Under the pieces are notes generated by a model. That model was not told where the DNA came from, did no database searches, and worked only from the letters and a program-made list of their open reading frames with translations. A stretch of 64,000 nucleotides of DNA from an uncultured Collinsella sp. (lineage in GTDB: Bacteria > Actinomycetota > Coriobacteriia > Coriobacteriales > Coriobacteriaceae): contig CASELS010000001.1 of assembly GCA_949288855.1 (NCBI GenBank), positions 1 to 64,000 on the forward strand, read 5' to 3'. A program made the position numbers and the translations under genes. This document shows positions 37,112 to 45,354 of the stretch, piece by piece. Position 1 is the first letter of the stretch. The number at the start of each line of letters is the position of its first letter.

Positions 37112-37648
37112 GTGTCATCTCAAAGAATTGCCCGGTGCGGGCTCTGTTGCGCGCTCCTTGCCGTGAGCGCGTGGGTGAGCATTCCCTTAGGGCCCGTTCC
37201 CTTCACGCTGCAGACAATGGTGCTTGCCATGTTGCCGGGCGTCCTCGCTCCGCGTGACGCGGTCATGACCGTCGCCGTCTACCTGGTGCTTGGCATTGCG
37301 GGCCTGCCCGTCTTTTCCAACATGATGGGCGGCCTCGGCGTCATCGTCGGGCCCACGGGCGGGTTTCTTTGGGGCTTTCTTGTCGGTATGGTTGCCGCAG
37401 GTGCCGTTAGCCGCATCAAGAGTCTGCCCGAGTCCGTGCGCGAGGTGCTCTCGCGCGCAGCCCTTTTGACTATCTCCTACGCGTTTGGCACCGCTCAGCT
37501 CATGATCGTTGGCAGCATGGCGCTGCCCGCAGCCCTCGCCGCGGCGGTGTTGCCGTTTATCGTGCCCGATATCGTCAAGATGTCGGTCGGCGCTATCCTT
37601 GCGCGTGCGGTTGCCCGGGCGCTTCCCGCCCCTGCTCAGTCGAGGTAG
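37112..37648 (+). CDS. bioY: Biotin transporter BioY, ECF S component
   Basis: 178 residues from a GTG start, with five to six membrane helices. Family features are SIPLGPVPFTLQTMVLAML near the N-terminus and GLPVFSNMMGGLGVIVGPTGGFLWGF. BioY binds biotin outside the cell and works with the general ECF module (EcfA, EcfA', EcfT), which is not encoded here. GGAGG at about 37096 lies within the end of the SPFH gene. The stop overlaps the convergent gene at 37636 by 13 bases. Confidence 0.95.
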   Translation: MSSQRIARCGLCCALLAVSAWVSIPLGPVPFTLQTMVLAMLPGVLAPRDAVMTVAVYLVLGIAGLPVFSNMMGGLGVIVGPTGGFLWGFLVGMVAAGAVSRIKSLPESVREVLSRAALLTISYAFGTAQLMIVGSMALPAALAAAVLPFIVPDIVKMSVGAILARAVARALPAPAQSR

Positions 37649-38760
37649 TCGTAGGCGCCCACCATGCCCGCAAAGTTGTCGAGCCAGTCTTCCGAGTCGA
37701 GGACGGGGCCCTCGAGGATCGCACCCTCGGCATCTGCCGTGGCAGCGAACTCCATGGAGCTGTAGTTTTCAAAAACCTCTGCCTGCTCGAGCTCCTGCTC
37801 AACGTAGGCCTTGACGGCAAGCTGATCGTCGACCGAAAGCGATGGGCTTGCCGAGGCGTCGGGCACGAGTCCTAAGACAAACTCGCCCACTTGATAGCCG
37901 AGGTCTCGGGCGGAGGGGATGGTGAAGTCAAAATACGACGAGCAGCTAAAGATGAAGCCGTCCTCGGTCGCATCTCCAAAGGCGTATATCGAGTCAATGT
38001 CATAGGTGATGTTGGAGAGTATGAGCTCTGAGATCTCGAGCGTGTCGAGGCCGATGCTCTCTGGCTCAACGCCTGAGGCACTGGTGAATGCATCGGTGAA
38101 TGCCGACGCGACGATCTCGCGGTAGGTGACATCTCCCTCACGCGCCGCTTCAAGCGCAGAGGCGGTTACCTCTTCAGTTGCTATCTTTAAGTCGTCTTGC
38201 GCAAGCCAATAGGCGTCGGAATCGTAGTCGTAATACGTATCGTCGTAATTGTCTTCGTAGGTATCGTCAAAAAAGACGGAGTCCACGCAGCTGGAGCAGC
38301 TCTCAAGAAGTGTGCTCACTATGCCGGAAAAGGACAGCATAAAGATGAAGGCGATAAGGCAGCCGAGGCGGGAGGAGCGCTTCTTCCAGCCGGAGCCATC
38401 GCCAGAACGACGCTTAGCGGCCTTGCGTGCCCGCCAAGCGTTTGCGCTGCTCTCGAGGTCTTGCTGTTTGCTTTGCGCGCGGCGCGCCCCGTCCTCATCT
38501 TCCTGAATGGGGGAGACAGGGCCGCTTTCGGCAGGGCTCTGCGCGCTGTCCGAGGAGCGCCAAGTGCGCTGCGGACGATGCTTGCCGTGACCGGGTTCTT
38601 TGCGCTCGTTGCGCCGAACCATCCTGCCGATGCCGTCGTCGGCATCGGGGCGTTCGCGCGGCGGCTCAAAATCGGGCTCGCCGCCCGGCATAATGGGATC
38701 AGGGGCGTTAAAGGGGTCGATGTTCGGTTCGCGTTCTGGTGTACGCGGCTTCCAAGCCAT
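37636..38760 (-). CDS. Hypothetical membrane-anchored protein
   Basis: 374 residues. A proline- and charge-rich cytoplasmic N-terminus (about 1-128), one membrane helix (about 132-152, LGCLIAFIFMLSFSGIVSTLL), then an acidic Tyr/Asp-rich linker (FDDTYEDNYDDTYYDYDSD) and an exterior domain with many Ser/Thr/Asp/Glu residues. No known domain recognised. GGGAAGG precedes ATG. It overlaps the end of bioY tail-to-tail. It may sense or bind something at the cell surface, but no function is proposed. Confidence 0.8.
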   Translation of the reverse strand: MAWKPRTPEREPNIDPFNAPDPIMPGGEPDFEPPRERPDADDGIGRMVRRNERKEPGHGKHRPQRTWRSSDSAQSPAESGPVSPIQEDEDGARRAQSKQQDLESSANAWRARKAAKRRSGDGSGWKKRSSRLGCLIAFIFMLSFSGIVSTLLESCSSCVDSVFFDDTYEDNYDDTYYDYDSDAYWLAQDDLKIATEEVTASALEAAREGDVTYREIVASAFTDAFTSASGVEPESIGLDTLEISELILSNITYDIDSIYAFGDATEDGFIFSCSSYFDFTIPSARDLGYQVGEFVLGLVPDASASPSLSVDDQLAVKAYVEQELEQAEVFENYSSMEFAATADAEGAILEGPVLDSEDWLDNFAGMVGAYDYLD

Positions 38761-38819
38761 GTGATCACCTTCCCGAATGCCTGAGGCTCCTTATGCGCGG
38801 GCGCACCTGATGATTGGCG

Positions 38820-38990
38820 CTAGAGGATCCAACCGTCCTCGTCTTCGCTCGCCGGTCCACGGTCCACGTACATCTTGTGCGTACGCTTCTCGGTTACAAA
38901 TGCAATGATGCCGATAACAGCGATGCCGCCAAAGAACAGCACCGCCAAACCGGCGCGGGTGTTGAAAAGAAAGGTAAAAATACCGTCCAT
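38820..38990 (-). CDS. Small single-pass membrane protein
   Basis: 56 residues: a membrane helix (about 15-35, GLAVLFFGGIAVIGIIAFV) followed by a charged tail ending PASEDEDGWIL. The inner ATG at 38990 is chosen because the upstream part of the frame is not protein-like and relatives of this size begin MD.IFTFLF by my recollection. It is 59 bases upstream of the hypothetical membrane gene on the same strand and may be co-transcribed. Function unknown. Confidence 0.65.
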   Translation of the reverse strand: MDGIFTFLFNTRAGLAVLFFGGIAVIGIIAFVTEKRTHKMYVDRGPASEDEDGWIL

Positions 38991-39118
38991 GACTTGTTTG
39001 CTTCTCGCCTTCTCCCTAGGGGTCTGGATGCAATAAGTATATACTTGCCAAAGTGCCACGGACGCAAGGGCCGTGCAAGTAGTGATTGAGAAACAGGAGC
39101 ATACGACCGGGAGGAACC

Positions 39119-40402
39119 ATGCTCGATATCAAATTTGTCCGCGAGACGCCCGATGCCGTCGACAAGGCCATGGCCGATCGACAGACCTCGTGGGACCGCG
39201 AGCGCTTCTTTGCCCTCGACGACGAGCGCCGCTCCGTTATTACCGAGGTCGAGGAGCTGCAGGCCACGCGCAATGCCGAGTCGAAGAAGATCGGCGCCCT
39301 CATGCGCGAGGGCAAGCGCGACGAGGCGGAGGCCGCCAAGGAGGCCGTCCGCGAGGTGAACGAGAAGATCGACGGCCTTGCCGAGCGCCGCGCCGCTCTT
39401 GAGGCCGAGCTTAACGACTTCATGGCCCATCTGCCCAACATCCCCTGCGACGCCACGCCCGTGGGTGTGGACGAGTCCGAGAACCCCGAGCGTCGCCGCT
39501 GGGGCACCCCACGCGATTTTGCGGCCGAGGGATTCGAGGCCAAAGCGCACTGGGACCTCGGTACTGACCTCGGCATCCTCGACTTCGACCGCGGCTCCAA
39601 GCTCTCCGGCGCGCGCTTCACGGTGCTCGCCGGCGCCGGCGCGCAGCTCGACCGTGCTCTCGAGAACTTCTTCCTGAACACGCATATCGCCCGCGGTTTC
39701 AAGGAGTTCATCCCGCCGGTGATCGTCAACCGCGAGATTATGTACGGCACGGGCCAGCTGCCCAAGTTTGAGGACGACGCCTATCACACGGGCGAGGATC
39801 AGTTCCTCATTCCTACGGCCGAGGTCGCGCTCACCAACCTGCATGCGGGCGAGATTCTGAACGCCGCCGATCTTCCGCTCCGCTATACTGCGGGCACGCC
39901 CTGCTTCCGCGAGGAAGCGGGTTCTGCCGGCCGCGACACCCGCGGCATCATCCGTCAGCACCAGTTCACCAAGGTGGAGATGGTCAAGTTCGCCAAGCCC
40001 GAGGAGTCCGACGACGAGCTGGAGAGCATGGTCGCCGAGGCCGAGTATATCCTCCAGCAGCTGGGACTCCCGTACCGCGTGATTTCGCTCTGCACGGGTG
40101 ACCTTGGCTTCTCCGCGCGTCAGACCTATGACATCGAGGTTTGGCTGCCGAGCTACAACGCCTATAAGGAGATTTCGAGCTGCTCCAACTGCGGCGACTT
40201 CCAGGCGCGTCGCGCCAACATCCGCTACCGCGACCCGGAGAACTTCAAGGGTACGCGCTACGTCCACACCCTGAACGGCTCTGGTCTGCCCACGGGCCGC
40301 ACTATGGCTGCGATTATGGAGAACTACCAGAACGCCGACGGTTCCATCACGGTGCCCGAGGTCCTGCGTCCCTACATGGGCGGTCTCGAGGTCATCCGCT
40401 AA
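39119..40402 (+). CDS. serS: Serine--tRNA ligase
   Basis: 427 residues, normal length. N-terminal coiled-coil arm (about 1-110, with the long charged heptad region) binds tRNA-Ser; the class II core has motif 2 ([24 protein letters not shown]) and motif 3 ([20 protein letters not shown]). It charges tRNA-Ser in the cytoplasm. GGGAGGAACC precedes ATG 39119. No T-box is visible in the short leader. It ends against a 29-bp perfect inverted repeat. Confidence 0.98.
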   Translation: MLDIKFVRETPDAVDKAMADRQTSWDRERFFALDDERRSVITEVEELQATRNAESKKIGALMREGKRDEAEAAKEAVREVNEKIDGLAERRAALEAELNDFMAHLPNIPCDATPVGVDESENPERRRWGTPRDFAAEGFEAKAHWDLGTDLGILDFDRGSKLSGARFTVLAGAGAQLDRALENFFLNTHIARGFKEFIPPVIVNREIMYGTGQLPKFEDDAYHTGEDQFLIPTAEVALTNLHAGEILNAADLPLRYTAGTPCFREEAGSAGRDTRGIIRQHQFTKVEMVKFAKPEESDDELESMVAEAEYILQQLGLPYRVISLCTGDLGFSARQTYDIEVWLPSYNAYKEISSCSNCGDFQARRANIRYRDPENFKGTRYVHTLNGSGLPTGRTMAAIMENYQNADGSITVPEVLRPYMGGLEVIR

Positions 40403-40422
40403 CGGCATTTCTCTTGCCGCGC

Positions 40423-40500
40423 AGGCCCCGACCCCTTTTCCAGAAAGACGAGCGCTTCGCTCGTTGCACGATCGTCTTTCTGGAAAAGGGGTCGGGGCCT
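40423..40500. repeat. 29-bp perfect inverted repeat between convergent genes
   Basis: Arms AGGCCCCGACCCC...GACGA (40423-40451) and their exact complement (40472-40500) enclose a 20-base loop containing GCGCTTCGCTCG. TTTTG follows on the plus strand, so it can terminate serS. The stem is far longer than a terminator needs, and the loop resembles that of hairpin copy 4. Confidence 0.85.
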
Positions 40501-40554
40501 TTTGCTGTCGAGAGGAAGCAAGCCCTGAGATTGCGAACCCTGGAGGACGAGGCC

Positions 40555-41568
40555 TTAACGGGCCCGGCGCTCGAAGAAGGTTAGTGCGTTTTCGGCACAG
40601 AGTTTGGCGGTAAGGCGCGCGCCAAAGCGAGCCTCGAGTCTTTGCTGGAATGCGGGCATCTCGGCTGCCGTCTCGATTACGGGCGGGGTGTCGCAGCCGT
40701 CAAAATCACTGCCCAGGGCGATGGCGTCCTCACCGCCGAGCTCAAGCCAATGGTCGATGTGGCGCGAGATATCGTCAAACGAGGGCGGGGTGGCAGGAGC
40801 TGCATCGCTCAAGAAGATATCGGCAAAGTTCAGCCCTACGATGCCCCCGCGGTCGCGAATCTCGGCAAACTGGTCGTCAGTGAGGTTGCGGCGGTGTCCG
40901 TAGACGCTGCGGCTGTTGGAATGGCTCGCCACAAACGGGCGCTCGGTGAGCGAGGCAACTTCTGCAAAGCAGCGATCGTTCAAGTGAGACACGTCAAGAA
41001 CCATGCGTTCGTGCTCCATCTCGGCGATTACGGCGCGGCCGGTCGCGGTAAGACCGCGCTCCGGGGCGTCGTGCCCGCTTGCGAGGGGACCGGGTGCATT
41101 CCAGCTGAGCGATGCCATGAGTACGCCCAGGTCAGATGCGGCAGCTACGAGGCGAGGATCCTCGGCAAACAGCGTCGCGTTTTCGATGGTGCGAATCGCC
41201 ACGGCATGCCCTGCACGGAGCGCGGGGCGGATGTCCGCGGCGCTTTGCGCCAGTGTGATGTGCGGGGCGTTGCGCTCGACCTGCTCGCCTAGATAGGTGC
41301 TTACGTGGTCAAAAAACGCATGCGCCTGCGCTGGCGTGAGCTCATCGGGGATGTAGCACGCAAAACATTGTGCCCAGCTCAGCTGCCCAATCTTTTCGAG
41401 CGAGATGTGCCCGTGGTTGCGGGCCAGCTGGGTGATGCCGGCGGGATCGTTCTCGTCGCCCGGTCCGTAGGTGTCCATGCTTAGACGCTCGCGCAGGGCG
41501 GCGGGAAGCGATTGCCAGGCGAGGCGGTCGGCGGTATCGCAATGCAGATCAAAAACCGGATAGGGCAT
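40555..41568 (-). CDS. Membrane dipeptidase-like enzyme, M19 family
   Basis: 337 residues. FDLHCDT near the N-terminus gives the HxD zinc ligands; further metal ligands are in LDVSHLNDRCF and VASHSNSRSVYGHRRNLTDDQ, and GSDFDGCD is the C-terminal family motif. It hydrolyses dipeptides, often with broad or D-residue tolerance, in the cytoplasm. AAGGAG precedes the start. Single gene between convergent serS and a spacer of 164 bases. Confidence 0.95.
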   Translation of the reverse strand: MPYPVFDLHCDTADRLAWQSLPAALRERLSMDTYGPGDENDPAGITQLARNHGHISLEKIGQLSWAQCFACYIPDELTPAQAHAFFDHVSTYLGEQVERNAPHITLAQSAADIRPALRAGHAVAIRTIENATLFAEDPRLVAAASDLGVLMASLSWNAPGPLASGHDAPERGLTATGRAVIAEMEHERMVLDVSHLNDRCFAEVASLTERPFVASHSNSRSVYGHRRNLTDDQFAEIRDRGGIVGLNFADIFLSDAAPATPPSFDDISRHIDHWLELGGEDAIALGSDFDGCDTPPVIETAAEMPAFQQRLEARFGARLTAKLCAENALTFFERRAR

Positions 41569-41732
41569 AGGGGCTCCTTCAACGCGTGCTTTCTGCCATT
41601 GTAGCCGTGCTATTCATATCACATCGTGCGGACAAAGCCCGAAAACAAGCGAACAAAAGTTCCACGAACAGATGTTTGCATATTGCCGTACACTGATGCC
41701 ATCAGATGGGCCGGATGAAGGAGGCAAGCAAC

Positions 41733-42089
41733 ATGGGTGAGCGGAACGAACTAGTTGTGACGGCGATGCTGTTTGAGAACGAGCCGGACGAGGAGCGCCT
41801 AAAGATTGAGGCATCCCTTTTGGGTGACGGCAGTCTGTTGATCCATCAGGAAAGCGAGGGGGATTTGACGCGCTGGTGCTTTGAGGAGTCCCCGCATACG
41901 GTCGATACGCTTGTGGATGCTCCCGGGGTGCGAGGCCTTGGCGATTACTTCCATGTCGATACGCCCGAGCAGGTGCTGGAAGTGCTCGTGATGGGGTTCA
42001 CCGGATACGATGCGGGCGTGAGAATCCGAGAGCTTCTAAAGCGTTTGGAGCTCTCTTACGAGGTGCATGAGCAAGCAATCGTGCGCTGA
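41733..42089 (+). CDS. Hypothetical protein
   Basis: 118 residues, acidic and soluble, no recognised domain. Alternating strands in the first half (LVVTAMLFENEPDEERLKIEASLLGDGSLLIHQES) and a helical C-terminus. The start at 41733 follows AAGGAGG; an ATG nine codons earlier lacks it. It begins a short plus-strand run of small genes with lower GC than the surroundings that ends at tRNA-Arg, which suggests acquired DNA. Confidence 0.7.
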   Translation: MGERNELVVTAMLFENEPDEERLKIEASLLGDGSLLIHQESEGDLTRWCFEESPHTVDTLVDAPGVRGLGDYFHVDTPEQVLEVLVMGFTGYDAGVRIRELLKRLELSYEVHEQAIVR

Positions 42090-42140
42090 GATTCTGACCG
42101 TAATCTACCTCTTAAAATATTACGAAAGTAGGACGGATGT

Positions 42141-42410
42141 ATGGAGTGCACGACTATAATTCATAGCAGAGTGATGAAAAGGCATCCTAATCTAGGGGAA
42201 TGCGAGGTCGCATTTGCCTGGGAGGGATATCTTTGTTCGGCTATTCGCATCCCTGGGGAACGGGAGGTTCGTTTGGGATTTGACCAGCAGGGCAGACTGA
42301 TTGAAATGGTCGGCGTTCATACCATTGACGGTTGGCTGGTCTTTCATGCAATGACGCCTCCCTCAAATAAGACTATTGACGAGATGCGGCGTGCAATGAG
42401 GAGGTTGTAA
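42141..42410 (+). CDS. Candidate toxin of a type II-like pair
   Basis: 89 residues: RHPNLGECEVAFAWEG, RLIEMVGVH and DGWLVFHAM are the regular features. It resembles small uncharacterised BrnT-like proteins that precede ribbon-helix-helix proteins. The next gene starts two bases after the stop, with its AGGAGG inside this one, an arrangement typical of toxin-antitoxin pairs in the toxin-first order. The nuclease role is inferred from size, order and partner, not from catalytic residues. Confidence 0.55.
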   Translation: MECTTIIHSRVMKRHPNLGECEVAFAWEGYLCSAIRIPGEREVRLGFDQQGRLIEMVGVHTIDGWLVFHAMTPPSNKTIDEMRRAMRRL

Positions 42411-42412
42411 TT

Positions 42413-42661
42413 ATGTCGGAATATCATCTTTCAAACGGAACGGTCATCACCGATGAGGATCTAGAGAAAGAGGCACTGGAGTATGAAAAGGGGGAGTGGG
42501 ACGGGCATCTCGTGAACGCTCGTTCTGGTCGCCCGAGAATATCGGATGAGGCGTTGGTGACGGTGCCTGTCAAATTTCCGGTGTCCATGGTCGCGGCCAT
42601 AGATCGCAAGACCAATAACCGTTCCGATTACATTCGCAAGGCGGTTGCCGCAACGTTGTAG
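42413..42661 (+). CDS. Ribbon-helix-helix antitoxin-like protein
   Basis: 82 residues. The C-terminal half (about 42-82) has the CopG/RHH pattern: strand VTVPVKFPVSMVAAID, then helices ending NRSDYIRKAVAATL, after a GRPRISDEA linker. The N-terminal acidic part would contact the partner. It probably neutralises the upstream protein and represses its own promoter. No operator was identified. Confidence 0.7.
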   Translation: MSEYHLSNGTVITDEDLEKEALEYEKGEWDGHLVNARSGRPRISDEALVTVPVKFPVSMVAAIDRKTNNRSDYIRKAVAATL

Positions 42662-42720
42662 CAACACAGCTGCCCGCTCGTAGCGGTTCGATGGTGTCAG
42701 GTGTACCTGGTTTAGATAAC

Positions 42721-42743
42721 AAAAGAGGGCCCTCGGGCCCTCT
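42721..42743 (-). terminator. Terminator of tRNA-Arg
   Basis: On the minus strand AGAGGGCCC, GA, GGGCCCTCT, then TTTTGTT: a perfect 9-bp stem 16 bases past the tRNA 3' end. Confidence 0.9.
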
Positions 42744-42758
42744 CGCAATTCGTTGTGG

Positions 42759-42832
42759 TGCGGCATGTAGGATTCGAACCTACGACCTTTTGATTCGTAG
42801 TCAAACGCTCTATCCAGCTGAGCTAATGCCGC
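42759..42832 (-). tRNA. tRNA-Arg (anticodon ACG)
   Basis: The acceptor GCGGCAT/ATGCCGC, D arm (TTAGCTCAGCTGGATAGAGC), anticodon stem-loop with CTACGAA, and T arm (GTAGGTTCGAATCCTAC) fold normally; discriminator A. CCA is not encoded. The anticodon ACG reads CGU/C/A arginine codons after adenosine deamination. No direct repeat of its 3' end was found nearby, so integration here is unproven. Confidence 0.97.
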
Positions 42833-43059
42833 AGCGCATGGGATATAATCGCACGCTCCCCGCCCGGCGTCAAGAACTTTCTCAAATTCTTTTTTACGGC
42901 ACAAGAATGGTGAGTAAAGGGAGGGGGATACGACGAGCGGCGAGCGTGAACGTATGCAGCTGGCGTATGTTTGGCCATGAGGTATGGGTATTATTCTCGG
43001 GTCGTCGAATCCGCCATAATAGCCATGTACGGTTTTGCGTTATCAGGGGAGGATTGCAT

Positions 43060-44253
43060 ATGACCGCGACTGAGCCCGCGAAAGTCTATTTCACTAACTT
43101 GCGCACGCACGCAAAGGAGAGTCAGCTCGACAAGCTGAAGCGCCTTATCAAGCGTGCCGGTATTGAGCAGATTGATTTCCAGAACAAGTTCGTCGCCATC
43201 AAGATTCATTTCGGCGAGCTTGGCAACCTGTCGTTCTTGCGCCCCAACTATGCTCGCGCTGTTGCCGATGTGGTAAAAGAGCTCGGTGGAAAGCCGTTCC
43301 TCACCGACTGCAACACGCTTTATGTGGGTAGCCGCAAAAACGCGCTCGAGCATATCGACTGCGCCTATCAGAACGGCTTTACGCCCTATGCCACAGGCTG
43401 CCATGTGATCATTGCCGATGGTCTTAAGGGCACCGATGAGACACTCGTTCCCGTCAAGGGCGGCGAGTACGTGAAAGAGGCAAAGATCGGCCACGCGCTC
43501 ATGGATGCCGATATCGTCATCTCGCTCACGCATTTCAAGGGGCATGAGCAGGCAGGCTTTGGCGGCGCCATGAAGAACCTCGGCATGGGTGGCGGTAGCC
43601 GTGCGGGCAAGATGGAGCAGCATGCCGCCGGCAAGCCGAGCGTGAAGGTTGATCGGTGCATCGGCTGCCATGCATGTGAGCGCATCTGCGCCCATGGCGC
43701 GGTCTCGTTTGACGAGACGCGCGAGCGCGAGCTTGCGAACGGTACGGTCCGCACCGTGCATGTGGCTCATATAGATCACGACCGCTGCGTGGGCTGCGGC
43801 CGTTGCATCGGTGCGTGCAACCAGGATGCCATCGAACCCGATTACGACCAGGCGGTAGAGGTGCTCAACTACAAGATTGCCGAGTACACCAAAGCGGTTG
43901 TGCAGGATCGCCCGAGCTTCCACATTTCGCTTGCGATTGATATTTCGCCTAACTGCGATTGCCACCCCGAGAACGACACGCCGATTGTGAACGATATCGG
44001 TATGTTTGCGAGCTTCGATCCGGTTGCCATCGACCAGGCGTGCATCGACGCCGCGCTTGCGCAGGCGCCGCTGCCTAACACGGAGCTCACCGACCAGCGT
44101 GCCAAGCTCGAGGAGGCGGGCGAGCTCGACGAGGAGCATGCGCACGACCACTTCTATGTGACGCACCCCGATACCGACTGGAAGAGCATGATCGAGCATG
44201 CTGAGAAGATTGGGCTCGGTACGAGCAGCTACGAGCTCATCGAGGTCAAGTAG
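43060..44253 (+). CDS. DUF362 protein with two [4Fe-4S] ferredoxin motifs
   Basis: 397 residues. DUF362 domain (about 8-175; KIHFGELGNLSFLRP, TDCNTLYVGSRKN, FKGHEQAGFGGAMKNLGMG) then a ferredoxin insert with CIGCHACERICAHG and CVGCGRCIGACNQD (two CxxCxxCxxxC sets), then the DUF362 C-terminal part. It probably moves electrons in an anaerobic redox reaction; the partner is unknown. ATG 43060 follows GGGGAGG; the long frame upstream reads through the tRNA. Single gene. Confidence 0.92.
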   Translation: MTATEPAKVYFTNLRTHAKESQLDKLKRLIKRAGIEQIDFQNKFVAIKIHFGELGNLSFLRPNYARAVADVVKELGGKPFLTDCNTLYVGSRKNALEHIDCAYQNGFTPYATGCHVIIADGLKGTDETLVPVKGGEYVKEAKIGHALMDADIVISLTHFKGHEQAGFGGAMKNLGMGGGSRAGKMEQHAAGKPSVKVDRCIGCHACERICAHGAVSFDETRERELANGTVRTVHVAHIDHDRCVGCGRCIGACNQDAIEPDYDQAVEVLNYKIAEYTKAVVQDRPSFHISLAIDISPNCDCHPENDTPIVNDIGMFASFDPVAIDQACIDAALAQAPLPNTELTDQRAKLEEAGELDEEHAHDHFYVTHPDTDWKSMIEHAEKIGLGTSSYELIEVK

Positions 44254-44281
44254 TCACTAGGGCACATATTGTCGTTATACG

Positions 44282-44320
44282 AGATGGCTGGGGCGCTTTT
44301 ATTGCTCTGGCCATCTTTTT
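44282..44320 (+). terminator. Rho-independent terminator
   Basis: AGATGGC and GCCATCT arms with inner GGGC/GCTC pairing, followed by TTTTTC. Confidence 0.85.
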
Positions 44321-44444
44321 CAAAGCGTTGTGGGCGCGCAGCCCTAGGAGCGTGCTGCCATCCTTCTTTTTATGTCTCTTACGTTAGCGGGGGAGCTATC
44401 TGCTATAGTTATGAGCAGTCTATGTTGGAGGATTGACTCAGTAC

Positions 44445-45263
44445 ATGTCTGCTTCTAGCGACAGTTCTTCACCGCGAAGTACCTCGGGCGCTGCCAATGC
44501 GCCCGTGTCCATTCCGCTTGAGGATGGCGCAACTCCCTCCGGGGAGGTTGACGTATGCGCCACGTGCCGCAAGCGCCGCAAATCCTGCCCTAAATATCCC
44601 CGCGTCGAGGACGCCTCTGCAAAGGGGCTACCTCTTTATACGCTGGGGGAGGAGATTGCCAATTCCATCACGCACGGCATCGGCGTTCTGCTTGCTATTG
44701 CAGGTCTCGTCCTTCTGATTGTTAAGGCCGCGCTCGGCGGTGCCGAGTCCACGCACATTGCCTCGGCGATTGTGTTTGGCGTGACGCTCATCCTCGAGTA
44801 CCTCGCCTCCACGCTCTATCACGCTATCCAGGTGCCTGCCGCCAAACGTGTCTTCCGCATTATCGACCACAGCAGCATCTACCTGCTTATTGCAGGCAGC
44901 TATACGCCGTTTTGCCTCGTTACCTTGGCAGACGCCGGCGGCATCGTGATGTTTGTGGTCGTGTGGGCGCTCGCTTTCGCTGGGATCTCGTTTGAGATCA
45001 TCGGCCGCCAGCGTCAGCCGCGTTGGGTCACTATCATCATCTACCTCTGCATGGGTTGGCTCGTGGTCTTCCGCCTGCCGCAGCTCATCGCCGCGCTCGA
45101 TCCCGTTGCGCTCGCCCTGCTTACCGTGGGCGGTCTCTGCTACACCATCGGCTGCGCCTTCTACGTTATGAAGAAGGTTCGCTATATGCACAGTGTCTGG
45201 CACCTGTGGGTGCTTGCCGGCAGCATATTCCAATTCATGGCGGTGATCTTGTACGTGATCTAA
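44445..45263 (+). CDS. Hemolysin III/YqfA (PAQR-like) membrane protein with N-terminal extension
   Basis: 272 residues: seven membrane helices of the HlyIII/PAQR family (about 70-272) with LYHAIQVPAAKRVFRIIDHSSIYLLIAGSYTP, where the His and Asp of the family metal site appear, and HSVWHLWVLAGS near the end. Family members without extension are about 210 residues. Here about 65 extra residues include CATCRKRRKSCPKYP, four cysteines amid basic residues. ATG 44445 is taken; a TTG at 44433 is too near the GGAGG. The protein may modulate membrane lipid or metal homeostasis. Confidence 0.88.
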   Translation: MSASSDSSSPRSTSGAANAPVSIPLEDGATPSGEVDVCATCRKRRKSCPKYPRVEDASAKGLPLYTLGEEIANSITHGIGVLLAIAGLVLLIVKAALGGAESTHIASAIVFGVTLILEYLASTLYHAIQVPAAKRVFRIIDHSSIYLLIAGSYTPFCLVTLADAGGIVMFVVVWALAFAGISFEIIGRQRQPRWVTIIIYLCMGWLVVFRLPQLIAALDPVALALLTVGGLCYTIGCAFYVMKKVRYMHSVWHLWVLAGSIFQFMAVILYVI

Positions 45264-45354
45264 TGTGACTCCGCGCGCTCTGCGCGCCCACGCCGCTCGC
45301 CGGAACAGCTCCGGCACTTATATCCACCAGACCTGGGAGGTTTGATTTCGCCTT

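Noticed and set aside
42691-43059. Long N-terminal extension of the DUF362 gene
   Set aside because: The frame passes through tRNA-Arg; the strong RBS and family start are at 43060.
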